From positions 235,319,546 to 235,383,545 of the forward strand of contig CM037878.1 in NCBI GenBank assembly GCA_021292165.1: DNA of 64,000 nt. Reading direction: 5' to 3'. Positions 1 through 11,584 of this stretch are shown one piece after another; within the stretch, counting starts at the first letter, position 1, and every line of letters starts with the position of its first letter. The stretch is from Shinisaurus crocodilurus (Eukaryota > Chordata > Lepidosauria > Squamata > Shinisauridae). The notes below the pieces were generated by a model. The model made no database searches, was not told where the DNA came from, and was given only the letters and a program-made list of their open reading frames with translations. Position numbers and translations under genes: made by a program.

Positions 1-579
1 GTCCTTATACTGTCACACACCACCTTTATATATTAGTAGTACCACTATTTGCTAAAGTGATTAGTGTCTAAAAGAGCCTAAATGTTTTGATAGCAAGATA
101 CATTTTCAGGATGAAATTCAAGCAATCAAAAAGCCTATTGGCACAGAAACCAGAATACAGATAAAGAAGCATTTGGGGAATCTTGATTTACCAAAGATGA
201 GTTTAAACAATATCTATAATTTATTAATGAAAGAATAAGAAATGTGTTGCCATAGAGATGACAGTTAAGCGGGATCAGTTGTTGTAATATTAATTAAGAA
301 TGATGGTTTAAATTCCAAACCCTTTTCTAAAAACTGGAAAACAGTAATATTCCTTTTTCCATGTGCTACAAATCTTGGTAATACTTGTCATGGGCAAGCC
401 AGAAAGTCACTTATATTTGAAAACTTTACAGTGGCAGCCAGCTAGACTTAGGGATGGATGATCAGCGGGTTGCTTAGCCCCAATGCCTTTGAGGGGTCCA
501 ATTAATTTCCCCCAATCCTTTGAACACTGAGACACTGAGGGATGCAAGCACCCTTACTCAATTTCTTGGGACACCCCAT
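1..579. other. no recognised feature
   Basis: AT-rich non-coding DNA. No recognisable protein signature, terminal repeat or tandem array is visible. Confidence 0.6.
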
Positions 580-1617
580 TAGGGATGAGGGATGCTGGGA
601 ATTCTATTCTGTTTTAGCCCGATGGGATCCTGCAGTGTTTCTATTCCAGTAAGCAGCAGAGGACTGTAGCAGATTCGCCCCTCCCCCATTCTGGAACTCT
701 TTTGCACATTTTTTTCAGGTCTCGCCATTTGTACAAATTGGATTTTTTGTTCTTGTTTTTGTTTTATGGATCTTAAAATTTGCACAAATGGGGTTGTATT
801 ATTTTAAGGTCATCCAGCCTTTAAATTTGCACAAGCTTCCCCTCCATCTACTTCCCAGCCTCTAAATTTGCACAAATTTAAAGGCTGAGCAGTAAACGGA
901 GGGGAAATTTGCGCAACAGGAGTAACTATTCCAGGAAGCAGCTGCAAAAGGGGGGGAACCAATAACCCCCCTTTTTGTACTTGCTGGAGACTTGGGGAAG
1001 TGTTGAAAGGGAGGAAGATGCTGACAAGTCTGAGTTCAACACTTAATAGTGAGAAGACTACATTGCCAAGTGGGACATATTGTGTGTGTCCCCACCACCA
1101 CTTGTAGTGCACTTACTTACTTCACTTTTTTTTCTTTTTCAGTGCTTCTGAATTGCGCAAATGGGTTCAGTCCTTTATCTTACTATTATCCCCCCCCACA
1201 GTCCTTCACAACTGTGTGCAAATTACCTTATATGTGGTCTCGCCTTGTCAGTTTCCTTGTATGTTGCCTACTCCACTTTGATGCTCCCATTGACAGCTGA
1301 AACATACAAGAAAATTGTCAAAGCAAGACTGCATAGATTGGACAGCTGAATCTGTACTCTTGCACACTTGCAAAAGACCAGGGGGAATTTTTTTAAAAAA
1401 AATACGACCCCATTTGTGCAAATTTCAAGACCACACAAAAAAATAAAATACAATCCAATTTGCACAAACTGAGGCCATTAAAAGAAAAAAATGGAATCCA
1501 TGTATTGGATCGACTCACTCCAGATCAAGTCAACACCAATGGGCGGAAATGGAACAAAATCTGCCAGGGCTGAACAGGAAAAACCCACCCCACCAACAGA
1601 ATTCTTATACATCCCTA
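580..1617. mobile_element. TAGGGATG-ended inverted-repeat (MITE-like) element
   Basis: The segment begins TAGGGATG and ends CATCCCTA, and both ends continue into a related AATTCT.TTCTG stretch. Inside are long inverted arms at about 706-806 and 1391-1492, both built around TTTGCACAAATGGGG and CAAATTGGATT. A smaller hairpin lies at 815-834 and 868-887. No transposase ORF is present, so it is non-autonomous. The ends resemble hAT-type MITEs, but no clear 8-bp target duplication is seen (CACCCCAT against CAATATAT). It could be two nested elements. Confidence 0.55.
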
Positions 1618-1988
1618 CAATATATGAACATACTGCAGCTATACTGTTTTACATGTTAATTGTTTAAAACTGCAGTGTTCTCCTGGTTTCATACAAGGCG
1701 TCCTTTAGCTAGCCAAATAAAAGAAAATACTTTTTCATAATTGGTTGACATTATTTCAGTTATTGAGTGCTTTTTCTTTTATGTTAGCATTAAGTGCAAT
1801 ACACAATTGGTCGAAAAAATCCCAGTAAAAATAATGGGAAGCTTGTAGCCCAGCTTTCCCCCCTTTTTTACCATTTGTGTGGGGGGGGGAGGGGAGGTGG
1901 GGACAAAAATACCCCCTAAAGATTGGGGTATGGGAAATTTCAGAGAAATTTGGGTGGGGTTACCTTAGATGGACAAAGAGGTTCAAAG
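1618..1988. other. no recognised feature
   Basis: Non-coding DNA with a G-rich run near 1880-1900. Nothing else is recognised. Confidence 0.5.
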
Positions 1989-2404
1989 TAGGGATGTTCC
2001 TGGAGATCGATTACGGGGTGGAAGTCCAGCAAACTCTCTGTGCTTGACCCCCGCAAGCTCAGCTTGCCCTACCTTTTCCCCTGCTCGACTCACATTCTTG
2101 TGTGCCGAGCAGGGGAAGCGACTTCCAGTTTCCGGCTCTATATGTTATTTACGAAGAAAATGGTGTAAGATATAAAATGTCTGCGATTTGCATAATTTGA
2201 GCAAATCGTGGCCTAATTTGTGCAAATTGTGGTCATTTTTAATGTAATTTACACTATTTTCTATGTAAACAATGTAGAGCTGGGGAGCCAGGAGTCCAGC
2301 GAGCGCCTCACCTGGCACTCAAGCTCGGCTTGGTTTGTGCAGCAGGAGTGCTTGGCTCGCATGCCATGACATGAGTAGAGTGCCGGGCGGGTCGCCCACC
2401 CCTA
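1989..2404 (+). mobile_element. TAGGGATG-family MITE (GC-rich arms, TTTGCAAATT core)
   Basis: Starts TAGGGATGTTC and ends CGCCCACCCCTA, giving short imperfect terminal inverted repeats. The interior order is a GGGGTGGAAGTCCAGCAAACT block, a CTCGACT block, a GAAGCGACTTCC block, then an AT-rich centre with several TTTGCA/TGCAAA words. The same block order recurs at 33027-33411 in the opposite orientation and in part at 15311-15685. There is no ORF of its own. The flanking octamers are not a convincing target duplication. Confidence 0.6.
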
Positions 2405-3901
2405 GTTTCAATGAGCACTCCATCAGGCATTTCAGGCCCAGAAATATTAGAGAAGATGCAAAGAACTTTGCAGTGCCTTGGAGCCACCACAAAGCTTTAA
2501 GTGTCAAAGAAGGAGGTGGTGGAGGCAGTCCCTTATATTTCTCAGAAATTTCTCCCTCTTCCCCCAAAGTAGCACTAAATCCTCTAATGTAGAGGGATTT
2601 GGGGCACAGCTTTGCTTTTCACTTATTTATGATTGGATATAAGGGAGATTAGATATAAGGAAGATGCTAAGTGCGCTGAATTTGCCTATCTACAGCATTC
2701 AGTGGTCTGTATTAAAACACCAGTTTTCTAATATTTTCTTCCTGATGCCATCCCTATCTACTTGGAAGTAACACTGATTTCAATTGGACTCACTATCAAG
2801 AGAATGTGCATATGATTAAAAAGGTTTATTCAGTAATCATGGAGTTGGATATCAAGATCCCCATGTGCAAGTGGAAGTGACAGGGACTTTTGAATGCACA
2901 TGTGGGACCACTGGTGTTCTCTCTCAGCCTCAGCCCCTTGCACCCCCAAGGACTGGTTCTGGTTTGAGAGGGCCCTGGACAAACAGCTTTCTGGTGGGCC
3001 CCCTCCACAGTTGGTTGACCATGGTAGACTTACATGACAGTGGTGGTAGGTAGCAGCTGTATGCCAAAGATTGTCAGGTAGCTGACAGCCACAATTTGAA
3101 TTTTGGTTTTCCACAATGTCCCCAGGGTGGTGCTATGCGAGATAAAGCTGACAGGTGCTGCTTGGAATGCCAGGAAATTTCTTTAGAGGGGCCCAGGGCA
3201 AGTGAGTTATGGGCCCAAACACAGGGCTAGGGCACCAGCAGTAGCTGTGCCATTCCCCCCACACACCCAATGCCGCTCTAGGGGGTTGTACAACTTCCCA
3301 GAACAGCATGAGATGTAGAGCAGGGGCTGCAGCTGTGGCGGTGGGGAAAAGAAGCAGCACGCCTTGTGAGTACACATCAGCACCTTCTGCTCATACTTGG
3401 GGATCACCAGATTTGATTATGGAGTCTGGGAATCATGTCTAGAGATTTAAGATGCAATGTTCAGACTGCTGTAGATGTGAAGGTGAATTACAGTACTTGC
3501 CATTTTTCTTCAAAGTAAGTTGACTTCCACAGCCATCACATCTTCAACAAGCTTGTTTTTTTACAGCTTGCCCAAGTGGTGGCTGCAGACTCCTTCCAGC
3601 AATATGATCCCATTTGATTTCTGCCACATGGGTGTACCATTTGATTCAGGCAGTGATAGGAATAGGTGAATGTGTCAATTTCAATTCTGCTCAGTTTCTC
3701 ATTTTCCAACTTTGATTTGGCTCAGTTCTACATCAATGTATGGAATTTATTTTGAAAAGACCTTTTCCTAATAAATAGTCACTTTTGTACATATTTTTTG
3801 AAATGTACATAATTTTGTGTTAATGTATGCACTGTGCAAACAACTTCCCCTATAATAATGCATTTCTGTGCATTTTCACTATTGCGTACATTTTTCTGCA
3901 G
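2405..3901. other. unclassified non-coding DNA
   Basis: No gene is seen. The AT-rich part at about 3650-3900 has repeated TGTACATA, TGCATTT and GTACATTT words like the core of the TAGGGATG elements, but clear ends are missing. The 2820-3420 stretch is moderately GC-rich and unrecognised. Confidence 0.45.
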
Positions 3902-6046
3902 TTATTATTTATTTCATCTCTTTACTGCCCAATAGCCAAAGCTCTCCGGGTGGTTCACAACAAATACAATAAAAATAGCATTAAATAGCCATAAAACATA
4001 AACATTATTCCAATACACAATTTTTTTTAAAAAACAACAACTAGAACAATTTTAGTACAACTAGACCTGTTAAAAGCAGCTGACATAAATGCCCCATCAT
4101 GCCATTAAATACCCTTAAATGCCACCTGGAATCGGGCTCAGAAGTATACAGCCAGCCAATGCAAGCAGGCCAGAATTGGTGTCATATGTTCCAACCTTCT
4201 GGTCCCAGTTATCAGTCTGGCTGCCACATTTTGCACAAACTGCAGCTTCTGAACAGTCTTCAAGGGCAGCCCCATGCGGAGTGCATTGCAGTAATCTAAC
4301 TGACAGTAAGCTAAGGTTACCAGTGCATAAATTACAGAAAACATGTTATCCCTGCCCAGATAGGGATGCAGCTGGGCCACCAGCTGAAGCTGGTAGAAGG
4401 CATTTCATGCCAATGAGGCCGCCTGAGCCTCAAGTGACAAAGATGGCTCAAAGAAGACCCTCAAGCTATGAACCTGCTCATTCAAGGGGAGTGCATCCCC
4501 ATCCAGAACAACTGAACACACTCCATCCAGTCAGAGGAACCACCCACTAACAGCACCTCAGTCTTGTCTGGACTGAGCTTCAGTTTGTTAGTCCTCATTT
4601 ACTCCATTGTCACAGCCAGGCACTGCTTTAGGTCATCCACAGACTCACCTGATAGAGATGAAAAGGAAAGATAGAGCTGTGTGTCATCAGCATACTGATG
4701 GCAATGCACTCCAAAACTACAGATGACCCTACTGAGCGGTTTCATGTATATGTCAAAAAGCATGGAGGACAAAACTGACCCCTTAGGAACCCCATGCTTG
4801 AGAATCCAGAGGGCTGAGTAATATTGTCCAAGCATGAAGCATCACCCTCTGGAACTGGCCATCCAAGTAGTGGAGGAACCAGTGCAATGCAGTACTCCCC
4901 ACTCCCAGGCTCAGACAGTTGCACCAGAAGGATACCATGGTCGATGGTATCAAAAGCTGCCGAGACATCCAGGAGTGCCAATGGGGTCACACTCGCCCTG
5001 TCTCTCTCCCGACATACGTCACCATTCATGGCGACCAAAGCTGTTTCCATGCCAAAACCCGGCCTGAAACATGACTGAAAGGGATTCAGATAATCAGTCT
5101 TGTCCAAGAATGCCTGGAACTGGTTGGGCACCACCTGCTCAAGGACCTTGCCCAGGAAAGGAACATTTGCCACCAGCTTAAAGTTGTTAAGATCTTCCAG
5201 GACCAGGGAGGATTTCTTCAGGAGTGATCTCACTGCCACCTTTTTCAGGTGGCATAGGACCACTCCCTCTCACAAGGAAACATTAATTAATCACTTCCCT
5301 GGCCCAGTAAGTTGTTCCCTCCATGCTAGTTTTTATAAGCCGGGGGGGGGGAAGTATCCAGTGTGGAAGTGGTTGCACAAACCTGTCCAAGCACCTTATC
5401 AATGTCTTCCAGCTGTACCAGCTGAAACTCATCCAGGAAAATTGGAACAGGCTGTGCTATGGGTACCTCACCAGATTCAACGGTTGTAACACTGGAGTCT
5501 AAGTCCTGGCAGATGCAAGAGATTTTATCATGGAAGTGCCTAGCAAATATGTTACAGCAGGCCTCAGATGGGTCTACAGTGTCCTTAGGACCAACATGTA
5601 ATAGGCCCTGGATGACCCTGAAAAGCTCTGCTAGGTGTCAGATAGAGGACTGAACAGAAGCAGTGAGATGTTGTTTCTTTGCTGCTCTCACTGTCCCTAA
5701 GTATACCTGACTATAGGCACATACCAGGGTTCAATTGTATCCACTAGGAGTTTTTTCTCCATCTGCACTTGAGCCATCTCCTATTTTGTTTCATTGGTCT
5801 CAGCGCTGGGGTATACCACAGAGCTGTACAATCTCTACTATAGAGAGGTGCTTAGAAGAGATTGTGTCAACTGCCTGGGTCATTTCTACATTCCACAGAT
5901 CAACCAGAGTTTTGACAGGAGCTCCAGCTATATCAGCTGGGAAACCACCTAGAGCCCTCTGGAAGCCAACTGAATCCATTAGCCTCTGGGGGTGGACCGT
6001 CCACAGCCTTACAGAGGGGAAAGCCATTGTCAGTCTAAACCTCAAC
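3902..6046 (-). mobile_element. L2-like (CR1-superfamily) LINE, 5'-truncated and decayed
   Basis: On the minus strand a broken reverse transcriptase can be followed for about 2 kb. Visible pieces are FRPGFG near 5063, SAAFDTIDHGILL near 4960, [13 protein letters not shown] near 4790, [11 protein letters not shown] near 4690 and LDYCNALRMGLP near 4300. They lie in different frames with several stops, so ORF2 is dead. Upstream pieces at 5300-6040 match the N-terminal and linker part of the same ORF. The 3' end is the common squamate tail ACCACCCGGAGAGCTTTGGC followed by AATAAATAAT at about 3902-3960. It abuts the DIRS-type gag at 6047. The L2 label is from memory of squamate LINE families; membership of the CR1 superfamily is firmer. 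Confidence 0.75.
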
Positions 6047-7464
6047 AGGTTAATCGCATAGATGTCCCAATTTCTCAGTGAGAAACATTTGATATCTAGC
6101 CATCATCGCCTGATAGTTGGCAATCTTAAGTCCCAATGAACTCAACGAATAGATTCTATGTCCGTAGGAATCTAAGTGCTTCCCTTCTTTATCTGCTGGG
6201 GTGCTATGCTGTCTTCCCCCACGAGACTGGGCAGATTGCACGATAATCGAGTTTGGAGTCGGATGAGAAAAAAGGAATTTTGCATTTTCTTCTCTCACCC
6301 TGTACATGGCTTCAAGCTTCTGGGCCGTTGGTTGGGTGGTCGCCAGAGCTTTCCACATCTCTCGAACCATTTCCAGCATCATTGGTAAGAATGGAATCAG
6401 TGTTTGAGATGTCTGGGTGGTGCAGATGATATCGAAGACTGGGTCTTTCACTTTAGGCTCTTCAGCCTTCGATTCAATCCCTAAGGAAGTCACCATTCTC
6501 ATAATATGCTCCACAAAGCTCCCTAGATCTTCTGAAGGGGAGATTGTGGCCTTTGATTCCACTTGCACATCTGGTGATGTGGAATGTGCATCGGAAACTA
6601 TTGAATCAGTGTCCCTTGTATAATGTGAGTCTGATGATTCTTCCTCACAAGTCAGTGCTGTAGGAAGAGTTGGAAGTAAAGCCTGCTGTTATGCCATCGA
6701 GCTGGAGGTTCCAGGTTGTGGACTTGTTTCATGATGTTGTTGCCTCTCAGTAGGAGGAATAGCCTCCGGTAAAGGCAATGGAGACGGTTGTCTCAGACGT
6801 CGAGATCGAGATGGTGGGTCTTCTCGAACTCGAGGGGAATATCGTTGTTCTCTCCGGTATCAAGGAGACTCTCAACATCGAGGGTGGTATCTGTCATGGG
6901 AAGGAGATTTTGAATACGGTACACAGAAGCATGTCTACCTGAGCCCTCGTAACGATACCTCGAATAATAAGATCTCGACATTAAGGCTATATACAAAACT
7001 GATCCCTCTCAATACCGAGGGGATCGAGATCGATGACTTACAGATTCAGTATGCTCTACACAGTCGTAGTATCTAGGTGACGTAGAGATTGTGGCAACGT
7101 AACGGGATTCTTGAGATAGTGATCGAGTTCGAACCCTCGGAATCGACCATCTGTTGACTTGCTGGAGAGTTGTCGGAGATTCAACTATTTCTCCATCTGA
7201 AAGTGATGCAGCCTCTGCTGCCGATGCCGAAGCCCTTTTCGGGGATTTGGATTGAGACCTGATATTTCTACGTCTCGACGTTGATGCTGATGGAGACTGA
7301 TGTCGTTCTGAGTCTGACAGTCGAGTGTCTTGAGCAGTGGGCACAACCGTAAGTGGGGCTGACTGTGTCGACGTTTGTTCAGTGGCAGTTATTTTCAGAG
7401 AGTGAGATAACTGCTCCTTCTGCCCTTTATTTTGTTTAGCCGCTTTTTCCTTCTTCTCATGCAT
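6047..7464 (-). pseudogene. DIRS-type gag, C-terminal part (interrupted by CR1)
   Basis: This is the downstream part of a gag-like ORF of a DIRS-type (tyrosine recombinase) retrotransposon, read on minus. Going downstream it has a Lys-rich start, an Arg/Ser-rich region near 7020-7290 (SRRRNIRSQSKSPKR and similar), a frameshifted stretch at 6620-7008, and a clean 172-residue block at 6568-6050. That block contains AMYRVREENAKFLFSHPTPN and SLSSLGLKIANYQAMMARYQ. These match the gag domain that also gave rise to the C-terminus of LAP2-alpha. There are stops near 7009 and 6050 and at least one frameshift, so no full protein is made. It is not a host LAP2 gene: the N-terminal half, the CR1 split and the L2 junction all fit a dead transposon. 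Confidence 0.65.
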
Positions 7465-9537
7465 GAAGGAACTAGAGGATCGGCTATCCTTGACCTGATT
7501 CTAACCAACAGAGACGAGTTAGTGGATAAAGTGGCAGTTTCGGGAACTCTGGGGGAAAGTGACCATGTTATACTCGAGTTCTTGATTCTAACAGAAGCAA
7601 AAGCTGAGTGTAGCCAAACACGTACCCTGGATTTTAGTAAAGCCAATTTTAACAAACTCAGAACAATGATTAGTAAGATCCCATGGCAAGTGACTCTCAC
7701 GAGAAAGGGAGCCCAGGAGGGGTGGGAGTTTTTAAAAAAGGAAATTTTAAAGGCACAATTGCAAACAATTCCCACAAGGAGAAAAGGCAGAGGGCAACAG
7801 AAGAAGCCAATGTGGCTTCACAATAAACTCAAAGATGACCTGAAAACAAAAAAGGACACGTATAGGAAGTGGAAGGAAGGACAGGCTACAGGGGAAGAGT
7901 ACAGGCAGGTAGCACAGAACTGCAGGAATAGTGTCAGGAAGGCTAAAGCTGAGAATGAGCTAAGGTTAGCGAGGAATGCTAAAAGCAACAAAAAAGCTTT
8001 CTTCAGATACATGCACAGTAAAAGACAGAAGAAAGAACTGGTGGTTCAACTACGCAATGAGGATGGCAAATTGATAACAGAAGACAAAGAAAAGGCAGAA
8101 GTGTTCAATTCCTACTTCGGCTCGGTCTTCTCCCAAAAGAGGGTCTATGACCCCCCTGGCAAACCTGAAGTGCAGACTGAAGGGGCAGAATTGCAGCTTG
8201 AGATTGATAGGCAAATGGTCAAGGAGCACCTGATTACTCTGAACGAGTTTAAATCTCCAGGGCCTGATGAGCTGCATCCTAGAGTAATAAAGGAACTGGC
8301 AGAAGAACTCTCAGAACCACTGTCTATTATCTTTGAGAAATCATGGAGGACAGGTGAAGTGCCAGACGACTGGAGGAGGGCAAATGTTGTTCCCATCTTC
8401 AAAAAGGGCAAGAAGGAGGAACCTGGGAACTATAGGCCAGTCAGTCTGACATCAATCCCTGGGAAGATTTTTGAGCAGATTATAAAGAAGTCAGTCTGCA
8501 AGCACCTTGAAAACAATGCAGTGATTACTAGAAGCCAGCATGGATTTGTCAAGAACAAATCCTGTCAGACTAATCTGATCTCATTTTTTGATCGGGTAAC
8601 CTCCCTTGTGGACTGTGGGAATGCTGTGGACATTATATACCTGGACTTCAGCAAAGCTTTCGACAAAGTGCCTCATGATATCCTGATTAGTAAACTAGCT
8701 AAGAGTGGGCTAGATGGAACAACTATCAGGTGGATCCACAATTGGCTACAGAATCGGACTCAAAGAGTGCTTATCAATGGTTCCTTCTCAAACTGGGGAG
8801 AGGTAACGAGCGGGGTACCACAGGGCTCGGTCCTGGGCCCGGTGCTCTTCAACATTTTTATTAATGACTTGGATGAGGAGGTACAGGGAATGCTTATCAA
8901 ATTTGCAGATGACACAAAGTTGGGTGGAACAGCTAATACTCTGGAAGACAGAAACAAAATCCAAAGTGACCTCGATAGGCTGGAGCGCTGGGCCGAAAAC
9001 AACAGAATGAAATTTAATAGGGATAAATGCCAAGTGCTGCACCTAGGGAGAGGAAACCAAATGCAGAGTTACAGAATGGGGGACACTTGGCTCAACAATA
9101 CTACAAGTGAGAAGGATCTTGGAATTGTGGTAGATCACAAACTGAATATGAGCCAGCAATGCGATGTGGCTGCAAAGAAGGCAAATGCTATTTTGGGCTG
9201 TATTAATAGAAGTATAGCTTCCAAATCGCGGGAAGTGATAATTCCCCTTTACTCGGCACTGGTTAGGCCTCATCTTGAGTACTGCGTCCAGTTCTGGGCA
9301 CCTCACTTTAAGAAGGACATAGACAAACTGGAGAGGGTTCAGAGGAGGGCAACAAGGATGATAAAGGGACTGGAAACAAGGCCCTATGAGGAGAGACTGA
9401 AAGAACTGGGCATGTTTAGCCTTCAGAAGAGGAGACTGAGGGGAGATATGATCGCACTCTTCCAGTATTTGAAGGGATGTCACAGAGGAGGGCAAAGATC
9501 TCTTCTCGTTCATCCCAGTTTGCAGGACACGGAATAA
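7465..9537 (+). pseudogene. CR1 ORF2 fragment (end of endonuclease plus reverse transcriptase), frameshifted
   Basis: The open frame covers the end of the APE endonuclease (ESDHVILEF) and the whole reverse transcriptase with [17 protein letters not shown] and FADDTK. The first residues of the open frame (from 7432) come from the antisense DIRS gag and are not CR1. Near 9478-9485 the sequence reads TGTCACAGAGG where the intact copy has TGTCACACAGAGG. This 2-bp loss shifts the frame and ends the ORF early at 9537; the correct C-terminal frame continues afterwards. With its 5' end missing and this shift it cannot make a full ORF2 protein. Confidence 0.9.
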
Positions 9538-9794
9538 TGGGCTCAAGTTACAGGAACCTAGATTCCACCTAAACATCAGGAAAAATTTCCTGACTGTCAG
9601 AGCAATAAGACAATGGAATCAACTACCTAGGGAGGTGGTGGGCTCTCCCAGTCTGGAGGCATTCAAGGTGCGGCTGGACAGACATCTGTCAGAGATGCTT
9701 TGACCTGGATTCCTGCATTGAGCAGGGGGTTGGACTCGATGGCCTTGTAGGCCCCTTCCAACTCTACTTTTCTATGATTCTATGATTCTATGAT
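7465..9794 (+). mobile_element. CR1 LINE, 5'-truncated, young
   Basis: Homology with the full-length CR1 at 47122-51240 begins at GAAGGAACTAGAGG (7465) and runs to the 3' tail of ATTCTATG repeats at 9775-9794. Identity to the full-length copy is very high: only about five amino-acid differences are seen through the reverse transcriptase. It lies inside a DIRS-type gag in antisense orientation. TTTCCTTC-like sequence on both sides may be a short target duplication, but this is uncertain. Confidence 0.93.
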
Positions 9795-10143
9795 TTCCTT
9801 CCTGGTTTTATGAGCCTTTTTAGTTAGCTTTTTGGCTACATAGGCTTCCTGCAGCTTAGAAGTCAAGGGCACAGTCTCTGAAGTTTGTGTATGAGATGGC
9901 GGTGTGTGTGGCTGTGAGCCTCCAGGCTTCTCCATTGGAGTAGGAGATACCGCCGATAGAGCTTGCTCCCACAGCAGAGCTCTCAATTTAGTAGTGTGGT
10001 GTTTTCAGGCCTGCTTCGTGAAGGCCTGACAATGTGGGCACACCTCCATTATATGTGATTGCCCTAAACACAAGAGGTATAACGAATACCCGTCTGTGGG
10101 AGGGATTTTAGTCCCGCACCTCACACATTTTCAAAATAGAGCC
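9795..10143 (-). pseudogene. DIRS-type gag, N-terminal part
   Basis: Minus-strand translation from about 10143 shows CVRCGTKIPPTDGYS, then a CPHC pair about 30 residues later, then LRALLWEQALSAVSPTP and a Lys-rich stretch ending at the CR1 insertion. The paired cysteines followed by a basic region are what I recall at the N-terminus of reptile DIRS gag proteins. A TGA at 10007-10005 breaks the frame. Removing the CR1 brings this piece next to the segment at 7464, with matching Lys-rich ends, so the two were one ORF. Confidence 0.6.
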
Positions 10144-10560
10144 CTAAGAGGCATAGTGAGGAAAGAAAGAAATTACGAAGAAGCACAAGAATTGGGGGGG
10201 GGGGGGGAGATGAGGAGACATTAATGATTTTTTTGGTTGTTTTGTTTTTGTTTTTTTAGAAATAGAAAACCAAGCGAGAAACAGAAAGATGACAACTAAG
10301 AACAATAAATCTGAAGAGAAAGTTAAAGCTCAGCCAAAAAATATCTCCAGAGATATAGAGATTTCCAAAACAACCAGTCACAATGGCGGTCGAAGAGGAA
10401 CTGAGGTAATGGGTGGGAGCCACACTAAGGAGCATGCACGATGCAGGAGGGGCTCCCACCCAATTTCCCTCAGCTTTAGAATTCCAAAACGGCGTAGAGA
10501 ACCCATATGTGCGTGATGCACAGAGACCACAAAGAAGTGACATTGTGTGTTTAAAGCCCC
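10144..10560 (-). mobile_element. probable 5' region of the DIRS-type element
   Basis: Directly upstream (minus sense) of the gag start. It contains a G run at 10195-10207, a T-rich stretch, and a GGGTGGGAGCCAC / GGGGCTCCCACCC pair at about 10412-10464 that can form a hairpin, as expected for the inverted terminal region of a DIRS element. The outer boundary is not defined. Confidence 0.35.
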
Positions 10561-10905
10561 CTTTTAATGCACAATGTACAAAGATCTATTATCTAGTTGG
10601 GGCAGATGCTTGGCGGTGGGCTTGTGTTTTTGCACACATCCTGTCCCCACTTTAGCCCTACTCATGTCACATGTGAAACACCTGCACAGGACTATCAAGA
10701 TAATATGGTTGGCAGGAAGAGATTGTGATATTGGATAGTATGGTGGGGAAGGTAGCAATATAACAGATTTTTGCTCAAGCTAGTTTGGCTAAAAACATCA
10801 AAGTCCAACAAGGTTGATTTTCACACTTGCCAATTATGTGTTAAAATATGTAAATTAATAATTGCATTCTAATTATGGTAGTGTTGATTGTTCCTTCCCA
10901 ACAAT
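10561..10905. other. no recognised feature
   Basis: Plain non-coding DNA. No repeat family is recognised. Confidence 0.5.
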
Positions 10906-11465
10906 ATTTAGCTTAGAAAAATTAGGGGTGGGGGACAGGATACAGGTGTATGAAGTTTTGCATGGTGTAGAGAAAGTGGAGAGAGAGAGAGGGGTTTTTT
11001 CCTCCTCTCTCATAATACTGGAACTTGGGCTCATACAATGAAGCTGAGTGGTGGGAGATTAAGGACAAATAAAAGGAAATACTTCTCCACACAGTGTGTA
11101 CTTAAACTATGGCATTCACTATCACAAAATGTAGAGATGGCCACCAACTTGAATAGTTTAACTGCCCAGAGAGCTTCAGCTATTGGGTGGTATAGAAATG
11201 TAATAAATAAATAAAAGGGGCTGAGACAAATTTATGGAGGATAAGCCTATCAGTGGCTAGTAGTTATGATGGCTCTATCAGCTCCAGTATCAGAGGTGGT
11301 GTGCCTCTCAATACCACTTGTTGGGAAACATGAGTGTGAGGGCGCTATTGCATTCATGTCCTGCTTGTGGACTCCCCATAGACATCTGGTTGGCCACTGT
11401 GGGAACAGAATGCTGGACTAGGTAGGCCTTTGGTCTGATCCAGCACATCTCTTCTTAAGTTCTTT
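10906..11465 (+). mobile_element. older CR1-like LINE 3' end (second subfamily)
   Basis: Broken codons at 10940-11155 match the C-terminal end of CR1 ORF2 (a vestigial FSSSLIILELG..., then GGRLRTNKRKYFSTQCV-like sequence). The 3' UTR follows, with TCCTGCTTGTGG, TTGGCCACTGTG, GAACAGAATGCTGGAC and CTGATCCAGCAC, ending in CTTCTTAAGTTCTT. This is a different 3' end from the ATTCTATG subfamily. The same 3' UTR occurs on minus at 32530-32765. A short L2-like tail splits it at 11158-11217. Confidence 0.65.
11158..11217 (+). mobile_element. short L2-like 3' tail nested in the CR1-like element
   Basis: About 57 bp reading CTGCCCAGAGAGCTTCAGCT and then ATTGGGTGGTATAGAAATG with AATAAATAAATAAA. This is the end of the L2-like 3' UTR (compare 3902-3960 and 28640-28740). 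CR1-like sequence continues on both sides. Confidence 0.6.
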
Positions 11466-11584
11466 TAGCAGGACAAACTTTCCAACTCTACTTCTCATCA
11501 TTTATTTTCTATTAAAAATCTTCCAAATCCAGTCTGTCCCTCCTCTACTCCCCCACCATTTTCTCCTTGTACGTTATGTTAAAT
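11466..11584. other. spacer between CR1 fragments
   Basis: About 120 bp of unremarkable sequence between two unrelated CR1 insertions. Confidence 0.4.

Noticed and set aside
1981..2412. 8-bp target duplication of the MITE at 1989-2404
   Set aside because: GTTCAAAG and GTTTCAAT match at only 5 of 8 positions, which is not convincing.
4119..4550. 143-codon plus frame
   Set aside because: Lies antisense to the decayed L2-like reverse transcriptase and has no family signature.
6050..6568. 172-codon minus frame as a host LAP2-like gene
   Set aside because: The N-terminal Cys pairs, the Arg/Ser-rich region, the stops and the surrounding transposons fit a dead DIRS gag; no splice-site-bounded exon structure is seen.
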